From Anoplopoma fimbria (lineage: Eukaryota > Chordata > Actinopteri > Perciformes > Anoplopomatidae), in the NCBI RefSeq assembly GCF_027596085.1, contig NC_072465.1:16289207-16353206 (forward strand): a stretch of DNA of 64,000 bases, written 5' to 3'. Each line of letters opens with the position of its first letter. The stretch's first letter is position 1. This document shows, in pieces, positions 45,435-60,900 of the stretch. The notes under the pieces are model-generated. The model ran no database searches and was not told where the DNA came from. It was given only the letters and a program-made list of their open reading frames with translations. The translations under genes and the position numbers were made by a program.

Positions 45435-48064
45435 CTAAAGGTCTAAATCAAAATCCCCATCCTTGTCAAACAACTGCCAGAGGCCTTCAGGTTTCACTGG
45501 GGTCCTCCTCTTGGACTCCGATGAGATCTTCTCTGAGATGGGTTCGATTCCTACGAGGCACGCGGAGCTGTTGCTGTCCTGGGACCAGCAGCTGAGAGGG
45601 GTGATGAAACTCCCTTCAGCTATGGATCTCATCTCCCTTTTTGGCATATTTAGACAGTCTGGGTTGAGACTCTCCTGGCTGGTTAACATGTTCGCATCAC
45701 GACGCTCATAGAGAGGTGTTGAAACATTTTCTTGTTTGTCACAGTTCATGAGAGGGTCACGGTTTTCATTCGTGACAGTGCACTTACTCCTTTGAGAGAG
45801 CACCAACGGTCTCTTTTTGCGCTTTTTATGTCCTCTCGAAGTGAATTTCCTCTTTCCTATGATGTAGCTGGGATGCTGAGGGGGAACTTCAGCCTCATTG
45901 TGTTGAGTGCTGTATGACTTGCGTGTAACCTGCGTGCCCTCCAGCTTGTTATCTTGCAGGATGGTGGAGAACAGCTGCTCCAGCTCTGGTGACGTCTGGA
46001 CGGCATTGTCCGTTACTCCCTCGGGGCTGCGTGTGGCTGAGTGCTCTGAGACTAAGGCGCTGAGCAGCTTTAGAGCCTCTTCAAGCACGTTTCGTTCTCT
46101 CTCCTGCTCCTCTCTCAGACTCTCCATACTATTCGTTAAGCTTTGCAGAGTTGAACCGAGTTCTGCTGTGGTGTCCCCACGCTAAAAGGGAAAAAAAAAA
46201 AAAAAAAAAAGGTTTTATCTATAACTACTCAGAAACATTTATTAACCACCAAAATCTACTTTCTTCCGACTGCAACTGCAACAATCTTGACCAAATGCTA
46301 CATAATATTCACCTTTTGTGCAGTCTCCTCCAATTCAGTTATCATGTCTTTCTGGGAGTTCACTTTATTCAGTAAAGTCTCAAACTGCTGTGAAATGTCA
46401 CTCTGAAGGCTGCTGAAATTATTTTGCACTGGGATGAATGAATAAAAAGATAGAAATATATTTTAATAATATTTCATTTAATGCACAGAAGTCCATACAA
46501 TTTAAAAAAGTATCAAACTGTATATAAAATTTCCAAATAAAAGGGAATTAGGGTGACCAGTGTTTAATCAGTGTCAAGAGCACCACCTACTGGAAATAAT
46601 AATTGTTTGCTCGTGGCCTTTTGTACTAAATTAATCAGATCTATGGATGCAGAGAGCAACTCTAAGCTAAATTATTCCAACAAAAAATACATTTCAATAA
46701 ATAAGGAAACTTACATGTTGATGCAAAGTTGTCAAATTTTTTAATGACCGTTTGGCACACGGCAGTGTTTCTCTCTGTGCCAGCGACAAGTTGTTGGATC
46801 TGAAAAAAATGGCAGCATTTTTTATCTACAAAAGAGGAACAGCATTATCAAAAAGCAACAGAATGGATGCTCATCTTTACTTACATTGTTGAGTGCTTCT
46901 CGAAAATGATTAAATTCTTTTGCTAAAATATCACTGTTAAAGCAAAGGACAGATATAAAAAATGTCAGAAGTCACTAGTTCTTCTTCTTTTATAATCATA
47001 CAAGTATAAATTCAAAGTGAGTAGCATGTTGGAGTCATACCTGTCAGTTTTTTCTTTTGCCCTTTTCTTGTCCTCTTCAAATTTATCCAGTAGTCCAAAA
47101 GCTTTGCTCTTGTCCTTTAATTCTCCAAACAGGAAAGGTTTAGTGTGATAACTGCTTGCAAACTTTGGGTCACTTCCCTAAATAAAATTTAAAAAAAATT
47201 AAAAATGAGGTTAAGAGCAGTAGACACAAGACTATTTTATTAAACAATCTGAATGATGATAAATAAAACTGTATGCACTCATGATCCTATAAATTGGGTC
47301 ACATTTATCATATAATGGTATGTTATTCACCAAATGGAAAACATTAATTGCAAAGAAACAGATTGCCTCTGCAATTAGTGCACTTAATCATTATGGCCCA
47401 TTTAAGTGGAATATAGAGTCTAACAATAATGGGATAAGCACTATAAGAATACATTTGCTTATTACTAACAAGCAATAAAGCAATCTCTGATGGTATAAAT
47501 GTATATTGTCTCCCAGTATATACTGCCATACTGCACAAATTACTTTTAAAAAAAAATTATATATATATATTTATGTATAATATGTATGTAATGCCTTGAA
47601 ACCACAAGGGTTTGTCCCTAAATACGGGTACTCAAAGATATCACTGCCACTTGTAAAATGAAGCTGATAACGTTCACCTCTTGTGAACTTTGTTGGGACG
47701 TCCTCGATGACAAGCTCATATCTTGGGACATGCCTTGAGAATTGTCAGGCCAAAACTGAGACCCAAAGAAAAGCTGAGAGTCTGTGAAACTGGAGTAGCC
47801 GCTGGTAGCCCCATGTCTGTTGATTGTTAGTAAAGAAAACACAAACACACAATTTCTTTGTTGTTTGATAGAAATCAGGTAAACAAACAGACACACACAT
47901 AAAACATTGCTCTACAAATGCAGATATTTAATCTATGGATTACAGCTTCATGTGACATTATTCACATAGGAGAGAGCTAATGTGAGTCATTGATGAGGAG
48001 CACACTCAAACCTGCTGCCAGCTGTGAGGCTCAGCATCTCTTTTATGTTCCTCGTGTGATTCAT
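45435..48064 (-). CDS. iho1: Interactor of HORMAD1 protein 1 (IHO1/CCDC36)
   Basis: In vertebrates IHO1 binds HORMAD1 on meiotic chromosome axes and, with MEI4 and REC114, is needed for SPO11 double-strand breaks. Seven coding exons (48012-48064, 47678-47816, 47041-47177, 46885-46933, 46715-46799, 46313-46428, 45435-46181) join in phase to 441 residues. The start MNHTRNIKEMLSL and then YSSFTDSQLFFGSQFWPDNS correspond to the conserved N-terminus. SKAFGLLDKFEEDKKRAKEK and the following exons form the coiled coil, and the rest is Ser/Lys-rich and disordered, with a basic cluster (RGHKKRKKRP) and an acidic end (FDKDGDFDLDL). It is shorter than the mammalian protein. Identification rests on the two N-terminal motifs, the coiled coil and synteny with P4HTM/SLC26A6. 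Confidence 0.85.
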
Positions 48065-48379
48065 TGCGTTTGATTACCTGTTTGTAAAGACAACAAGTTA
48101 GTAGTTATTGTAGCAGGATATGTCTTCGAGCATTATTCAACTGTTGTGCCAGCTAGCGTTAGTTAGCATTAACGCTAACCTAGAACATGCTTCACTAGCT
48201 AACTTTAAATAACATACATTTAAATTACCATAAGCTGTTTAGCTAGAAAATCTCAAACCTTAACCATGTTATTCATCTTAAATCTAGCTCTAACTGTTCA
48301 GTGGTTATTGTGGATCAAATACACACACTGTATGTATTAAATACGCTATATAGGCTTGAATGTGTCTTTAATTGACTCA

Positions 48380-48500
48380 CATTCCGCAGAGGTCGTGTTA
48401 ATGAAGAGTGGAAGGTCGACAACCGACAGTAAACTCGCGAGGGTTTAAAACTCCCGCCATGTGACCTTCGAACGCGAGGCTCGGCTACATTCAGGGTCCC
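48380..48500 (-). promoter_or_regulatory. iho1: Likely IHO1 promoter
   Basis: This GC-richer, CpG-containing stretch lies just upstream of the IHO1 5' end. On the minus strand it reads GTCACATGGCGGGAGTTTTA, combining a CACATG E-box-like site with an E2F/YY1-like GGCGGGAG. Start site and factor binding are inferred. Confidence 0.4.
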
Positions 48501-48507
48501 TCGGAAA

Positions 48508-48508
<1 letters not shown>

Positions 48509-48602
<94 letters not shown>
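48509..48602. repeat. (TTAG)n microsatellite
   Basis: About 23 uninterrupted GTTA units lie directly upstream of the presumed IHO1 promoter. The perfect array suggests high variability. It is not the vertebrate telomere repeat (TTAGGG). Confidence 0.97.
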
Positions 48603-49235
48603 CTATTGGCCACATCAAAGAAAATGTTTCCTTTGGTTTACCACATACTGGTGACAATTGACGATATAGTACAATGATGAACTGGTACATTATTATTGCT
48701 TATTCAATAAATGTAGATTTACTATCAAGGCTGGATAGTTCATATGGTAATCCAGAGGCCCCTATTGACTGAGGGACCCCAAAAGCCCTACATTCCCTTT
48801 ACTGCTGTTAACTGGGTGTGTATTATATATCAACTAAACCAGGCCACAAAGTTGTGTTAAATTAAATTACAATAAATTAAACACCAAAATTGCATCATGC
48901 ACAGTAATACTGGGTGCAATTGGATTTAAAGATTATAAATTTTTTGGCATTAGGGTAGATTTACAATGCACATAGGGCTTAGGTATGGTGTCAGTAGGGG
49001 CACAATCGTGGCTGTACCTGGACTGTGGTCGTGCCTCCTGCTATGGCACCGCTGACACCAACTGCTACTACCATTATTATTATTATTATTAGTCACATTA
49101 CTATTACTATTCCCTATTTCATAATTATTATTATTTTTATTTATTTTCCTTCGTTACTCTGCTTACTACTCTTATTATATGAATAATTTATATCATATAC
49201 ATTGAATGTGTTGTATCTCTGTTATGCTGTTCATT

Positions 49236-49490
49236 CTGTACACATGACATCTATTGCATTCTGTCCATCCTGGGAGAAGGATCCCTCCTCTGTCGCTCTC
49301 CCATAGGTTTCTTCCTTTTTTCTCCCTGTTAAAGGGGTTTTTTTAGGGGAGTTTTTCCTGTGCCGATGTGAGGGTTCAGGGACAGAGGATGTCACATGTG
49401 TACAGATTGTAAAGCCCTCTGAGGAAAATTTGTAATTTGTGAATATGGGCTATACAAAAAAAAATGGTTTGAATTGAATTGAATAGCTAC
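49236..49490 (+). repeat. L2-type LINE 3' end
   Basis: It contains CTGGGAGAAGGATCCCTCCT, CTCTCCCATAGGTTTCTTCC, GGGAGTTTTTCCTGTGCCGA, TGTAAAGCCCTCTGAGG and GGGCTATACAAAAAAAAATG, then the terminal (TTGAA/ATTGAATTG)n repeat. This is the standard 3' UTR of a widespread fish L2-type LINE. It sits between the divergent IHO1 and C1orf159 genes; the rest of 48603-50290 is AT-rich with no gene. Confidence 0.8.
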
Positions 49491-50289
49491 AAAATGTTTC
49501 CTAGGGCCCTGTAACAGGTTAATCTGGCCAAAATAATGATTTATTGCCTGCATTTCATTCAAGTGCAGTGACACTAACCCAGTAAGCATGCAGGCTAACT
49601 GACAATGTAATGGAGCAATCATTATTGTTATAATTTGCGCCTGAGCCTTTTCTTGCTAAGAAATGTTAAAATGTCTATTGAGAGAAAATTATTTTAATGT
49701 TGTATTATTTCTCATATAATAGGCTTCCCAAAGAGTATACTGTGAGGAAAAAACTAAACAATAATCTGAATAGAAGTATGACACAGCACCTCTTCATCAT
49801 ATATAACCAAGCCAACTAAAAAAATATGACAATTCAATCCAAAATTAATTTAAATAAAAAAATTATAATTTAATTTGAATGATACCCAAATTCAATCTAT
49901 TTACAGTGACATCAATTTTACAAACATGTTGATATTCTTTTATTTTTCAATTCATTTCAAAGTATTGCTTAAAAAAAATGTTCATTGTAAATCGATTTTG
50001 TCCTTTTTTGATGCACCAGATTTAAAGTTTTATTGTTAAGCTTTTTATAAAGGGTTCCAGTTGTTTATGTACTGCTTTTATTTTAAAATAGTAACAATAA
50101 TCATTTTTATTTAATTTATTAATATTATTGTTATTGTTATATCGTCGTTGTATATTTTTAATATTCATTATAATCAGCAGTAGAAGTAGGTATTGAATAT
50201 TTACTAACATTCAATCTAATCTTTATATGTATTCATTGAATGCTGACATAGGCCTAGGTTAACCAACATAAACACAGTCAGGGTTTTAT

Positions 50290-50526
50290 TTTGAAAATCG
50301 TACCCGGAAGTGCCCAATTTGAATGACTTGAAGGCAGGTAGCTATGAGCTACGCACACAGGCTGCGCACAGTAGGACTGTCTGTGGTTGAACTACGGAGG
50401 CGTGTTGATGACAAATCTGCCAAAACTACAGGTGACTTTCTGACGATACCTCTGCAGCGAACCTGACCTGACGTTGACTAAACCACGCCTACGAGTTTGG
50501 TCAGGCCAAAGCCTTGCGTCTGGCTG
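50290..50526 (+). promoter_or_regulatory. C1orf159: C1orf159 promoter and 5' noncoding exon
   Basis: ACCCGGAAGTG near 50302-50312 is a strong ETS/GABP site, typical of TATA-less housekeeping promoters. It is followed by a noncoding exon ending GGCTG at 50526 with the donor GTGAGTAAC. The next exon begins at 51296 and carries the ATG. Confidence 0.55.
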
Positions 50527-51303
50527 GTGAGTAACTTTTTCTGTTTATGTAAACATATCAGAAAATGTTAAATTAGATTTAAATAAATGAGCAAATCTGC
50601 CTCTACAACGCTGCCATCGATATTTGAGCTCTGACTGCTAACATCACGTCTTCCCTTCAGCCCGGTGACAGGTGCTAGCTAGCTAAACACCTGGGTTGTA
50701 TTGTGTGTGTGACTCAACTGAGGTTAGCATCAACACTTTAAAGAGGCAATCTTTAAGATTTCAGTCCTGGTTGGTTTCTATTTGAGTGAAAAACAATGGA
50801 TTGTGCTCAGAGTTTAGCAGTATGGAGTCCTTTTGTTGATGCATTTGCTTCAAGTTTCCATTATTGTGTGCATAGTTCCATGTGTTGTGTTTATATAATG
50901 GGGGACAAATTGAACATTACAAATAAATAAATATTGCATTACCTCCATCAGAGTGCTCAATCACCATTTGTGTTCCCTTATTCGTTGATAAATAGTGACT
51001 CAACAGACATTTATTTAATTGAAAATCCTAGAGATTGCCACTTTAACTTTGCCAGTATATTATTTTGCATTAAAAAATGTTGGTGGGAAGCTTAAAGTTG
51101 TGACGTAAAGAAAGGCTTGTGGCTGTCTTATCTGTATAGTTTGGTGCAACACAGATCAATATCTAACAAGTATTCCACTTAACCTATCCTCAGCCATAAT
51201 ATGTCAAATGTATTGTTATAGTGTATTTGTCCTACAATGTGCCTCGTCAAAGTCATCGATGTGTATCTAATTAAGGTGTATCTTTGCTCTTTAAGGGTTG
51301 AAT

Positions 51304-53887
<2,584 letters not shown>

Positions 53888-55965
53888 GAGGAGGAGGGCT
53901 GGGAGTGACGTTGCAGGTACGAGAGAACGCTCAGGAACGATGTTAGATTTTTGTTTTTATCATGTGAAGGTTCAGCTGTGGAAGAAAGACCAGTCGAATT
54001 GTACGTAGGTGGCTGTATTTTAAATGTAGCTGCTTTTGCTGCATTCTTGTCACTAGGGCTGTTACTTTTTCTCAAATTAACAATGAGTGTTATATTGTAG
54101 TATCCACCAGCTAACATGTCAACCATCTGACACAATCTCTGATATTACATTTGTTTTGCACTCGAAAAAAACGCAATCACCCCAGGAAAAAGTTTCAGTA
54201 TTTCTCTGTAAATTTGAAACCTGCCATGTTGGTTTGTGTTTCCCTCACACTGATGCAACACTTCAGGATCACTCCTTTTTGTTTTTAAGTCCAAACCATA
54301 ACTGTTGTTTAACAGTGTGTGTTCAGTTGACTTGACTTGAAATTATGAGTTTCGTAAATATGATGACCTGTCTGTTCAAGGGATAGCTTGACATTTAGGG
54401 AAATACACGTATTCACTCTCTGGTGGAGAGCACCAGCACTCTAAAGTTCACTTAATACACACATTTTATCTATTTTAATCTGTATAACCCCCCCAAAAAG
54501 TGGAAAAAACAAAATGTTCTATCATACTGGCCTAACTTTTGCAGTAAATTATTGTTTTTTCACTTTGTTTTTTAATTTGCGTTAAACAACTAGATATAAC
54601 GTTGTGCTTTTTGTTGCCTTTGGACAGAGCCAGGCTAGCTGTTTCCAGTCTTTATGCTAAGCTAAGATAACCAGCTGCGGTCTATAGATATGTTTTTTAC
54701 AGATCCGAGAGTGGTAATGATCTTCTCATCTTACTCACTGCAAGAAAGTGGATAAGCCTATTCCTCTCTATTGTTTTGATGCAAAGATTAATTGTGACAG
54801 TGATTGAATTGAGAAGCAGTGATTTGTTTTGGGGGACAAAGTGACAGCCCAGTGACATTTGATGGAAGCCTCTGTTTGCTATATAGGATGATATTTACAT
54901 GCTTGATATTTATAAACATTTTGTAACTGTGCACTGAGCTTTACTGATTACAGTCAGACCAACAGTATACATTATGTGTCAAATAGTAGAGTTTGTTTGG
55001 TGGGCCGGGATACTTTACGGAGAATGCTGTTGGTGCTGTATGGATGATTGTTTTATTGCTTTTTTATGTTTTATTATTGAATTAGCATTTTTGTTAGCGT
55101 AACCAAGGTGAATGTATTACACATGTACAACAAATCATGCTTCGCAGTTGCTTCCATCATGAATCCACAACAGACCTCGTCAAACATTTAAGAGGTGAAG
55201 TCATTTTCAACCACAAAATCATTTTGATTTTCATAGGAAGGTCCTGTGATCCTACAAACCTTTTTAAAATGCCAATTTTGCTCCATAAAGTAGATTTGAA
55301 GTCCAATAGATTTTCTCTCAAAACTTCAAATTACTTGTGCACTTTATTTGTCTGAGGTCATCAGCTAATGTTGGACCCTCATTTTGAAACGACTAGTTGC
55401 CAATAAGTGTGATTGAGATTTATTTGTTGTATGGATGGCAACATTACTGTTGCATTGTGACATTTTCTTGACTACTATTAACTTTTGCCAAATGTTGTCT
55501 GAAGAAAATGGCTTCTACTGTGTGCCATTACTGTGATTACTGTGCCATTATGAGCTTTAAAAGCAGCCAGGAATAATTAGTCATGATGTGGTGAATAATT
55601 GGGTATTTGAATTATATCCAGTGGCCTTTATATTTACTGTACACGATTCTAAAACAAGTATCCTAGATTTATTTGCTACGTGCTATTTAATTACATATAG
55701 TTTTATATAACACTAAGGCTGTAAAAAATATTTTCCGCCTTCAGTAAATGTGAAGCAACATGAAGTGAACCAGATAAAAAGGCAGCAATCATTCCATGAA
55801 TATTCCCCTTTTTGCTTAATGTGTTTGCTGTTGAACAGACAGCCATAAGCTGAAGACATGTACATATTGTTTTTATACAAATTATGTATTGTTTTTGTAA
55901 TCATGCACATATTCTAGTTTCAATGCCGTGAAGAATGTTCTAAAGATGTATGTAACGTTGGGAGA

Positions 55966-55971
55966 AATAAA
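55966..55971 (+). terminator. C1orf159: C1orf159 polyadenylation signal
   Basis: AATAAA in GGGAGAAATAAAGCACCTTTC is the best signal after the stop, implying a 3' UTR of about 2.1 kb. Usage is inferred. Confidence 0.55.
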
Positions 55972-56390
55972 GCACCTTTCCATAACCAGTTTTTCTCTCT
56001 GTGCAGCTTCTCTAATGTGAGCTCATACGCTGCTGGTTTTGTATGTAAAACTATTTAGCTTAAATTTCATATTGTTCAAAGACCAATTTGAACAATTTTA
56101 ATGTGGTTTCTGTGTGTTCTGAGAACCCACACAGCGCCACACTGGGGGTTTTCTGGCTGTTCCTCAACTCAGATAAGACCTGCAGTGAAGTGACACCCAT
56201 AGTAAAGATGTTCTGAGATCGCTGAAAAATGCTTATTTTGGGGTAACCGAGACCTGTACTGAATTTGTGTCTGATGGGAAATTGCAAGGTTTTGTGTTTG
56301 CTTCTGTCCTCAAATGAGTTAACGTTTAAGTCTCAAATACCTCCATTAAAAGTTGTTGTTTATGTTTATTCTATGTCTATCTTTCTTTAT

Positions 56391-56460
56391 TTTAAAGCAC
56401 TTTGTGCTGTATTTCTTGTATGAAAGGTGCTGTACAAATAAAGTTTATTATTATTATTTC
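56391..56460 (+). repeat. LINE/SINE 3' tail with ATT microsatellite
   Basis: AAAGCACTTTGTGCTG followed by GTGCTGTACAAATAAAGTTT and (ATT)n is a typical teleost retroposon tail. The remainder of 55990-57050 is AT-rich with no gene. Confidence 0.65.
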
Positions 56461-57065
56461 TTTTGTGATTCCTGCTGCTAATAATAAACAATGCCTCACT
56501 GTGAGGCAGACAAGAACCTATTTCTACATGAATGAAAGGTTTACTGAGAAATTATTTCAAATGTCCCTGTTGGGTCATTGAATAAAATGATTGGTTCCTA
56601 CTAGATCAACAGGAATTAAAGTACTTTACTTATCTTGATTCTTAACATTACAGTATGTATAGCAGAGTGGCAAGCAAGCAAGACATCCAAGCAAGTGGTA
56701 CAATTTACAGTGCATTTTGAAAATCCACAATCTTGTTACTGACTTAAGACTATAATGACCTGCAAAGTTTTGTGATAATAAGAATTAACATAAAAAAATC
56801 CATCTTAATGTAAATTAAAATAGTGTATTCATGACTTTTTTGACGTTTGTTCAGATTTTGTAATTTTAAATAAATGCACTTATATATCCATGATACATCC
56901 AAAATGTGTCATGCGTCCTTGAAAGTCTATCATGTTAATAATGGAATTTCGCATCAATCTCACCTCTAAAAACTATGAGGGCTTGTATTTTAAGGTACTG
57001 AAACGCCATACCTCTGGCAATAGAGGGACAGACATTTGCAGCTACATGTGACTGGACATACTCCT

Positions 57066-57195
57066 CTATTTATAACAGCTGAGTGCAAGGCCCCAGTGAG
57101 ACATATGCAAGGACAGACGGACATCAGAGCTGAAATGTCCCTTCAGTGAGAAAGTGCAAACACCTTTAAACTGGACACTTGTCCTTCTGCAAAAG
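57066..57195 (+). promoter_or_regulatory. perm1: PERM1 muscle promoter and noncoding exon 1
   Basis: CTATTTATAA at 57066-57075 fits the MEF2 consensus and could also serve as a TATA element. It abuts CAGCTG at 57076-57081, a MyoD-type E-box. A noncoding exon ends TGCAAAAG at 57195 before GTAGGTTT. The next exon starts at 57920 and carries the ATG. The arrangement suits a striated-muscle gene. The intron 57196-57919 shows no other feature. Confidence 0.6.
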
Positions 57196-57929
57196 GTAGG
57201 TTTTCTTTCTACTACAATACCACATTCACAACAATGTCCTGTTGCTATATGCTTTGTGTTGCTTGTGTTGATAATGTAATACTTATGTAATAGACAAGAC
57301 CTTCACTGACTTTCACGTAGAGCAGTTGAGAGTTGTTATCAGCAATCCTAATAACTCCACACCTGAAAAGTAAAGAAAAACCTTTTACCCTGTCGATAAA
57401 ACAATACCACATAACACACCTACTTGCTGTAATTTTAAGTAAGATGACATTTTAATATTTAAATCACATCGCATCAATGACCCTCACTGAGTATGTTTGT
57501 TAAGATGATACAGTATGTTGTGCCCTGACATTGGACATCTGAAGTTTTCATATCAGGTCATATGACCGGAGTATTTCGGGGTCTGTTATGGATCTTGTGA
57601 CCATGATATTTAAGTGTTGCTTTGCTGTCCTCTGAGGTCTTCAGCTCTCAAGCTTTGAACTACTATAGCAGTTTGTTTTACGTTCTTCACAACAGTTTCC
57701 TAATGCCAGCTGATTACAAGCAATGTTAAGCTTCAGATAAATACAAGCTCTATATTTAACTCAAAGGTGTTGATGGAACTTCAACGACAAGCCAGGGGTG
57801 AAACCAAGGATGTACTGCTACACATTGCATAAAGCCACTTTGATTATTTTTCATGCAAAATACCTGAATCTGCAGCCTTCTAACACTGATCTGTTTTTGT
57901 TTTCTCCTACTTTTTTCAGATTGAGGAGC

Positions 57930-57935
57930 ATGTGA
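57930..57935 (+). promoter_or_regulatory. perm1: Minimal start-stop uORF in the PERM1 leader
   Basis: ATGTGA lies nine bases before the main ATG at 57945, in the same exon and the same reading frame. Such AUG-stop elements can stall initiating ribosomes. Any effect here is inferred. Confidence 0.5.
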
Positions 57936-57944
57936 GTTATCAAA

Positions 57945-60900
57945 ATGGATGATTTAGATCACAGCATGCACATTGCAGAGGATGACTGGTCGAGCTTCTA
58001 TGAGGAGAGTGAGGCGTTTTGTCTGCCTCAACCCTCTCTTGCCTGCCCTGATAGCTGGAACCTCAGTGATTCAGAGGAGTCAGGAAACTCAAGTTCAGTC
58101 TTTAGCACCGGCCAAAAGGAGCCACAGCAGAACTCTGCTGAAAACAGTGATGAAGCTGAAAGCAGCGTTGCAGGATGCTGCATTGAGGAAAACAACTACT
58201 CAGGTTGTGTAAAGTATATATCAGGGCAGATTATTCAGAGTGGTAAAGGAGGAGGAGAAGATGATCTTACAACAAAAGCCGAAGTGTGTTTTGATCTTTC
58301 TGTAGGAACCGCCATCAACACAGCAGAGCACATCACAGAGGACACAGATGACATCACAACCACACTGCAAACGGAGCAACTGAATGTTCAGTATTCAGAT
58401 GAAGAACCATCAGAGCTGAAAAAAGAAGATGGAGATGTGCAAATGGAGAGTGACACTCATGAATTCAAATCCATACAGGAACGTGACCCACTTTCTTGCA
58501 ACCGAGCTGAGATAAATGTGAGCGGGCCGCACGCCTCAGACAGAGCTGTGAGTGAGGATGTGAGTGCCGTCGCTTTAACAGGAGAAAGAGAGCGCTGGTT
58601 CGTGACAGTGAATGACAGTCCTGCACAACAGCGACTGCGTGGCGCCTCTGTGAAAAAAAAACGAAGACAAAAAAAAACTCGCAAGAACAATAACGTGTGC
58701 AGACCTGGACAAGGGAGATCACTAGAAATTGGCTTAAAGTTTCAGATAATGAAAGATAATTATGAATTAGAGGGAGGGACTGACACAGAGTCTGTCACAC
58801 AAGACAACAAAAACTTTTCAGGAGGGTATCCAAGTGCTGAACAAGATCCTGAAAGCACTCAGACGGGAATCATTTCAGATTCATCCCAAATGTCTTTAAA
58901 CTCTGAAGAAGAGTGTTTGTCAGAAAAACTGACTCATTTCCCCAAACACAATATCATTGAGCCAATGATAGACAGAATACAACACGACACATTTCCACCC
59001 AAAGTCCCTTCACAGTTTGACAGTGTGGAGTCTGACGAGCTTGAAGACACTGTTGAGTTCTTCTCCACTCACAGTTTTGATTCTGAAAGCTATCTGTCTG
59101 CTGCTGAATCACTGGAGGAATTGCAGCAACTTGTTGTGGAACAACAGCAATTGCAAAGCTCATTATCTCTGACAGAAAACAACAATCTTTTCAATCTCAC
59201 TGAGAACGCCGATGCAGACAATACTCAGGACAGAGAAGTGCATTCTTGGGATAGCACTCTCTCTTGCAATGTGACGGCTACCGACTCTGAAGGTCATGAA
59301 AGTGCTGACGTTGAGCTCACCCTGACATTACCATCTGCCGGCCAAAGTGTTGACAAAATGCCAGATGACAACTCCACATGTGATAACGACACACACAGCA
59401 CGCTGCCCTCGAACACACATGGACTCCAAACACATGAAATGAGTCTTTCAGCATCTGGTGGCTCTTCAGGAGCTCGTCTTCTCCCCGTACCTGATTTAAC
59501 GGTAACACCGTGCTCTGTGGCTGACAGTCCTGAAACATATGCCGAAGCAGCGGGTCACACTCAGCCTGTGTACGCCATTTCTGCCTTTTGGGATGAAATG
59601 GAGAAACTGACGATAAATGACATTTTGCAGCTCAGGATGGGTAGAAAGACCCCTCCCAGGGAAACACAAGGATCAGTGACACCAAACACAGATGATCACA
59701 GCTCTTTGGTTGACACTGTGGAGTATAGTTCGTCTGATGGCGGTCTGATGGACGCCTCCGACGCTGCTGACTCAGACTATTTCACACAGCCTGATGAATC
59801 CAAGCGCGATCGTTCAAGCTGTGAGTTTTCTACCTCCGATTTTGAAGAAGAGTACTGGCCGTTTCTCAAGGCCAGTAGGAACCCCAGTCCTGACCCTCAA
59901 AGCAATAAACAACGAAGCACGAGTGACTCTCCTATCTTCACATATGAGGAAGAGGAGTTCACAAGCTCTGAAGGAAAGGAGACACCTGTGCCTTCAGAGG
60001 ACTTTGCAAGGAAATGTTTAGAGGATCAGGACTCAAATGCTTTAATTTCAAGCCAACTTGCGTTGCCAAGACAGATAACAAAAAGCAAAAGCGTGCACAA
60101 TGTACAAGCTCTGAACACCGAGGATTTATCTTTGCAGTTGCTACTTGGTGATGATGAGAGCAGTGTTTCTCAGCAGCTGTCCGTCTCTGGAGGAAAACGC
60201 TGTTTTAAAAGCGTGTGACAGCCTGTTAGCACTAATACCTGCACCTTTAATGGATGATTATTATCAAATATTCTTCCCTGAAGTGTTTCAGTACTTCTTC
60301 AGAGAAGATCAAACAAAGAGTGTCTTCCGCTGTGTCACAGTCTATGAGCCAGAGGACATCTCAGTTACTCCTGTGATTGACTACCCTCTTTGGACATTCA
60401 GGGATGAAATGTTATTATCTCCCTTCCACGATTTCCAGCACAGGGAGGAGAAACCCATCCCCATTTTCTCTTGTTCTCATCCCACCGTCAGAGAACTCAC
60501 ATTCCCAAATCAGCACTATGTTTACTTGAGTGCAGACTGCAAAGAGGAGGACGACATCTCTCCAATCAGAGTCGTGTCTCACTGTTTCATCCAAGGTAGT
60601 GATTGTGGGGCAGCAGCCCCACATGGATTCAACAGTTGGAAAAGTTTGATAAGGAAGGTTCGCTTCCCCGACAAAGGTAGCATCTGGTGCAGGAGATCTG
60701 GCGCCTGGGTGTTTCCAGTTGAGGCTGAGAACATAACCATCAAGAGTGCAGATCCACCATTAACAGCGCTCACTGAGAGAAGAGTATCTTCAACTCCTTC
60801 TCAGTTGTTTGGAGAGCTAGCAGTACAGCAGAGGGTGTTGGAAGCTATCAAGACAAGTAAGTCAGAGCTCTCTCATACATCGAACTGGATGGAAAAAACA

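Noticed and set aside
48509..48602. TTAG array as an interstitial telomere
   Set aside because: Vertebrate telomere repeats are TTAGGG; this is an ordinary tetranucleotide microsatellite.
54087..54335. 82-codon frame in the C1orf159 3' region
   Set aside because: It lies in the 3' UTR before the polyadenylation signal and shows no codon bias or motif.
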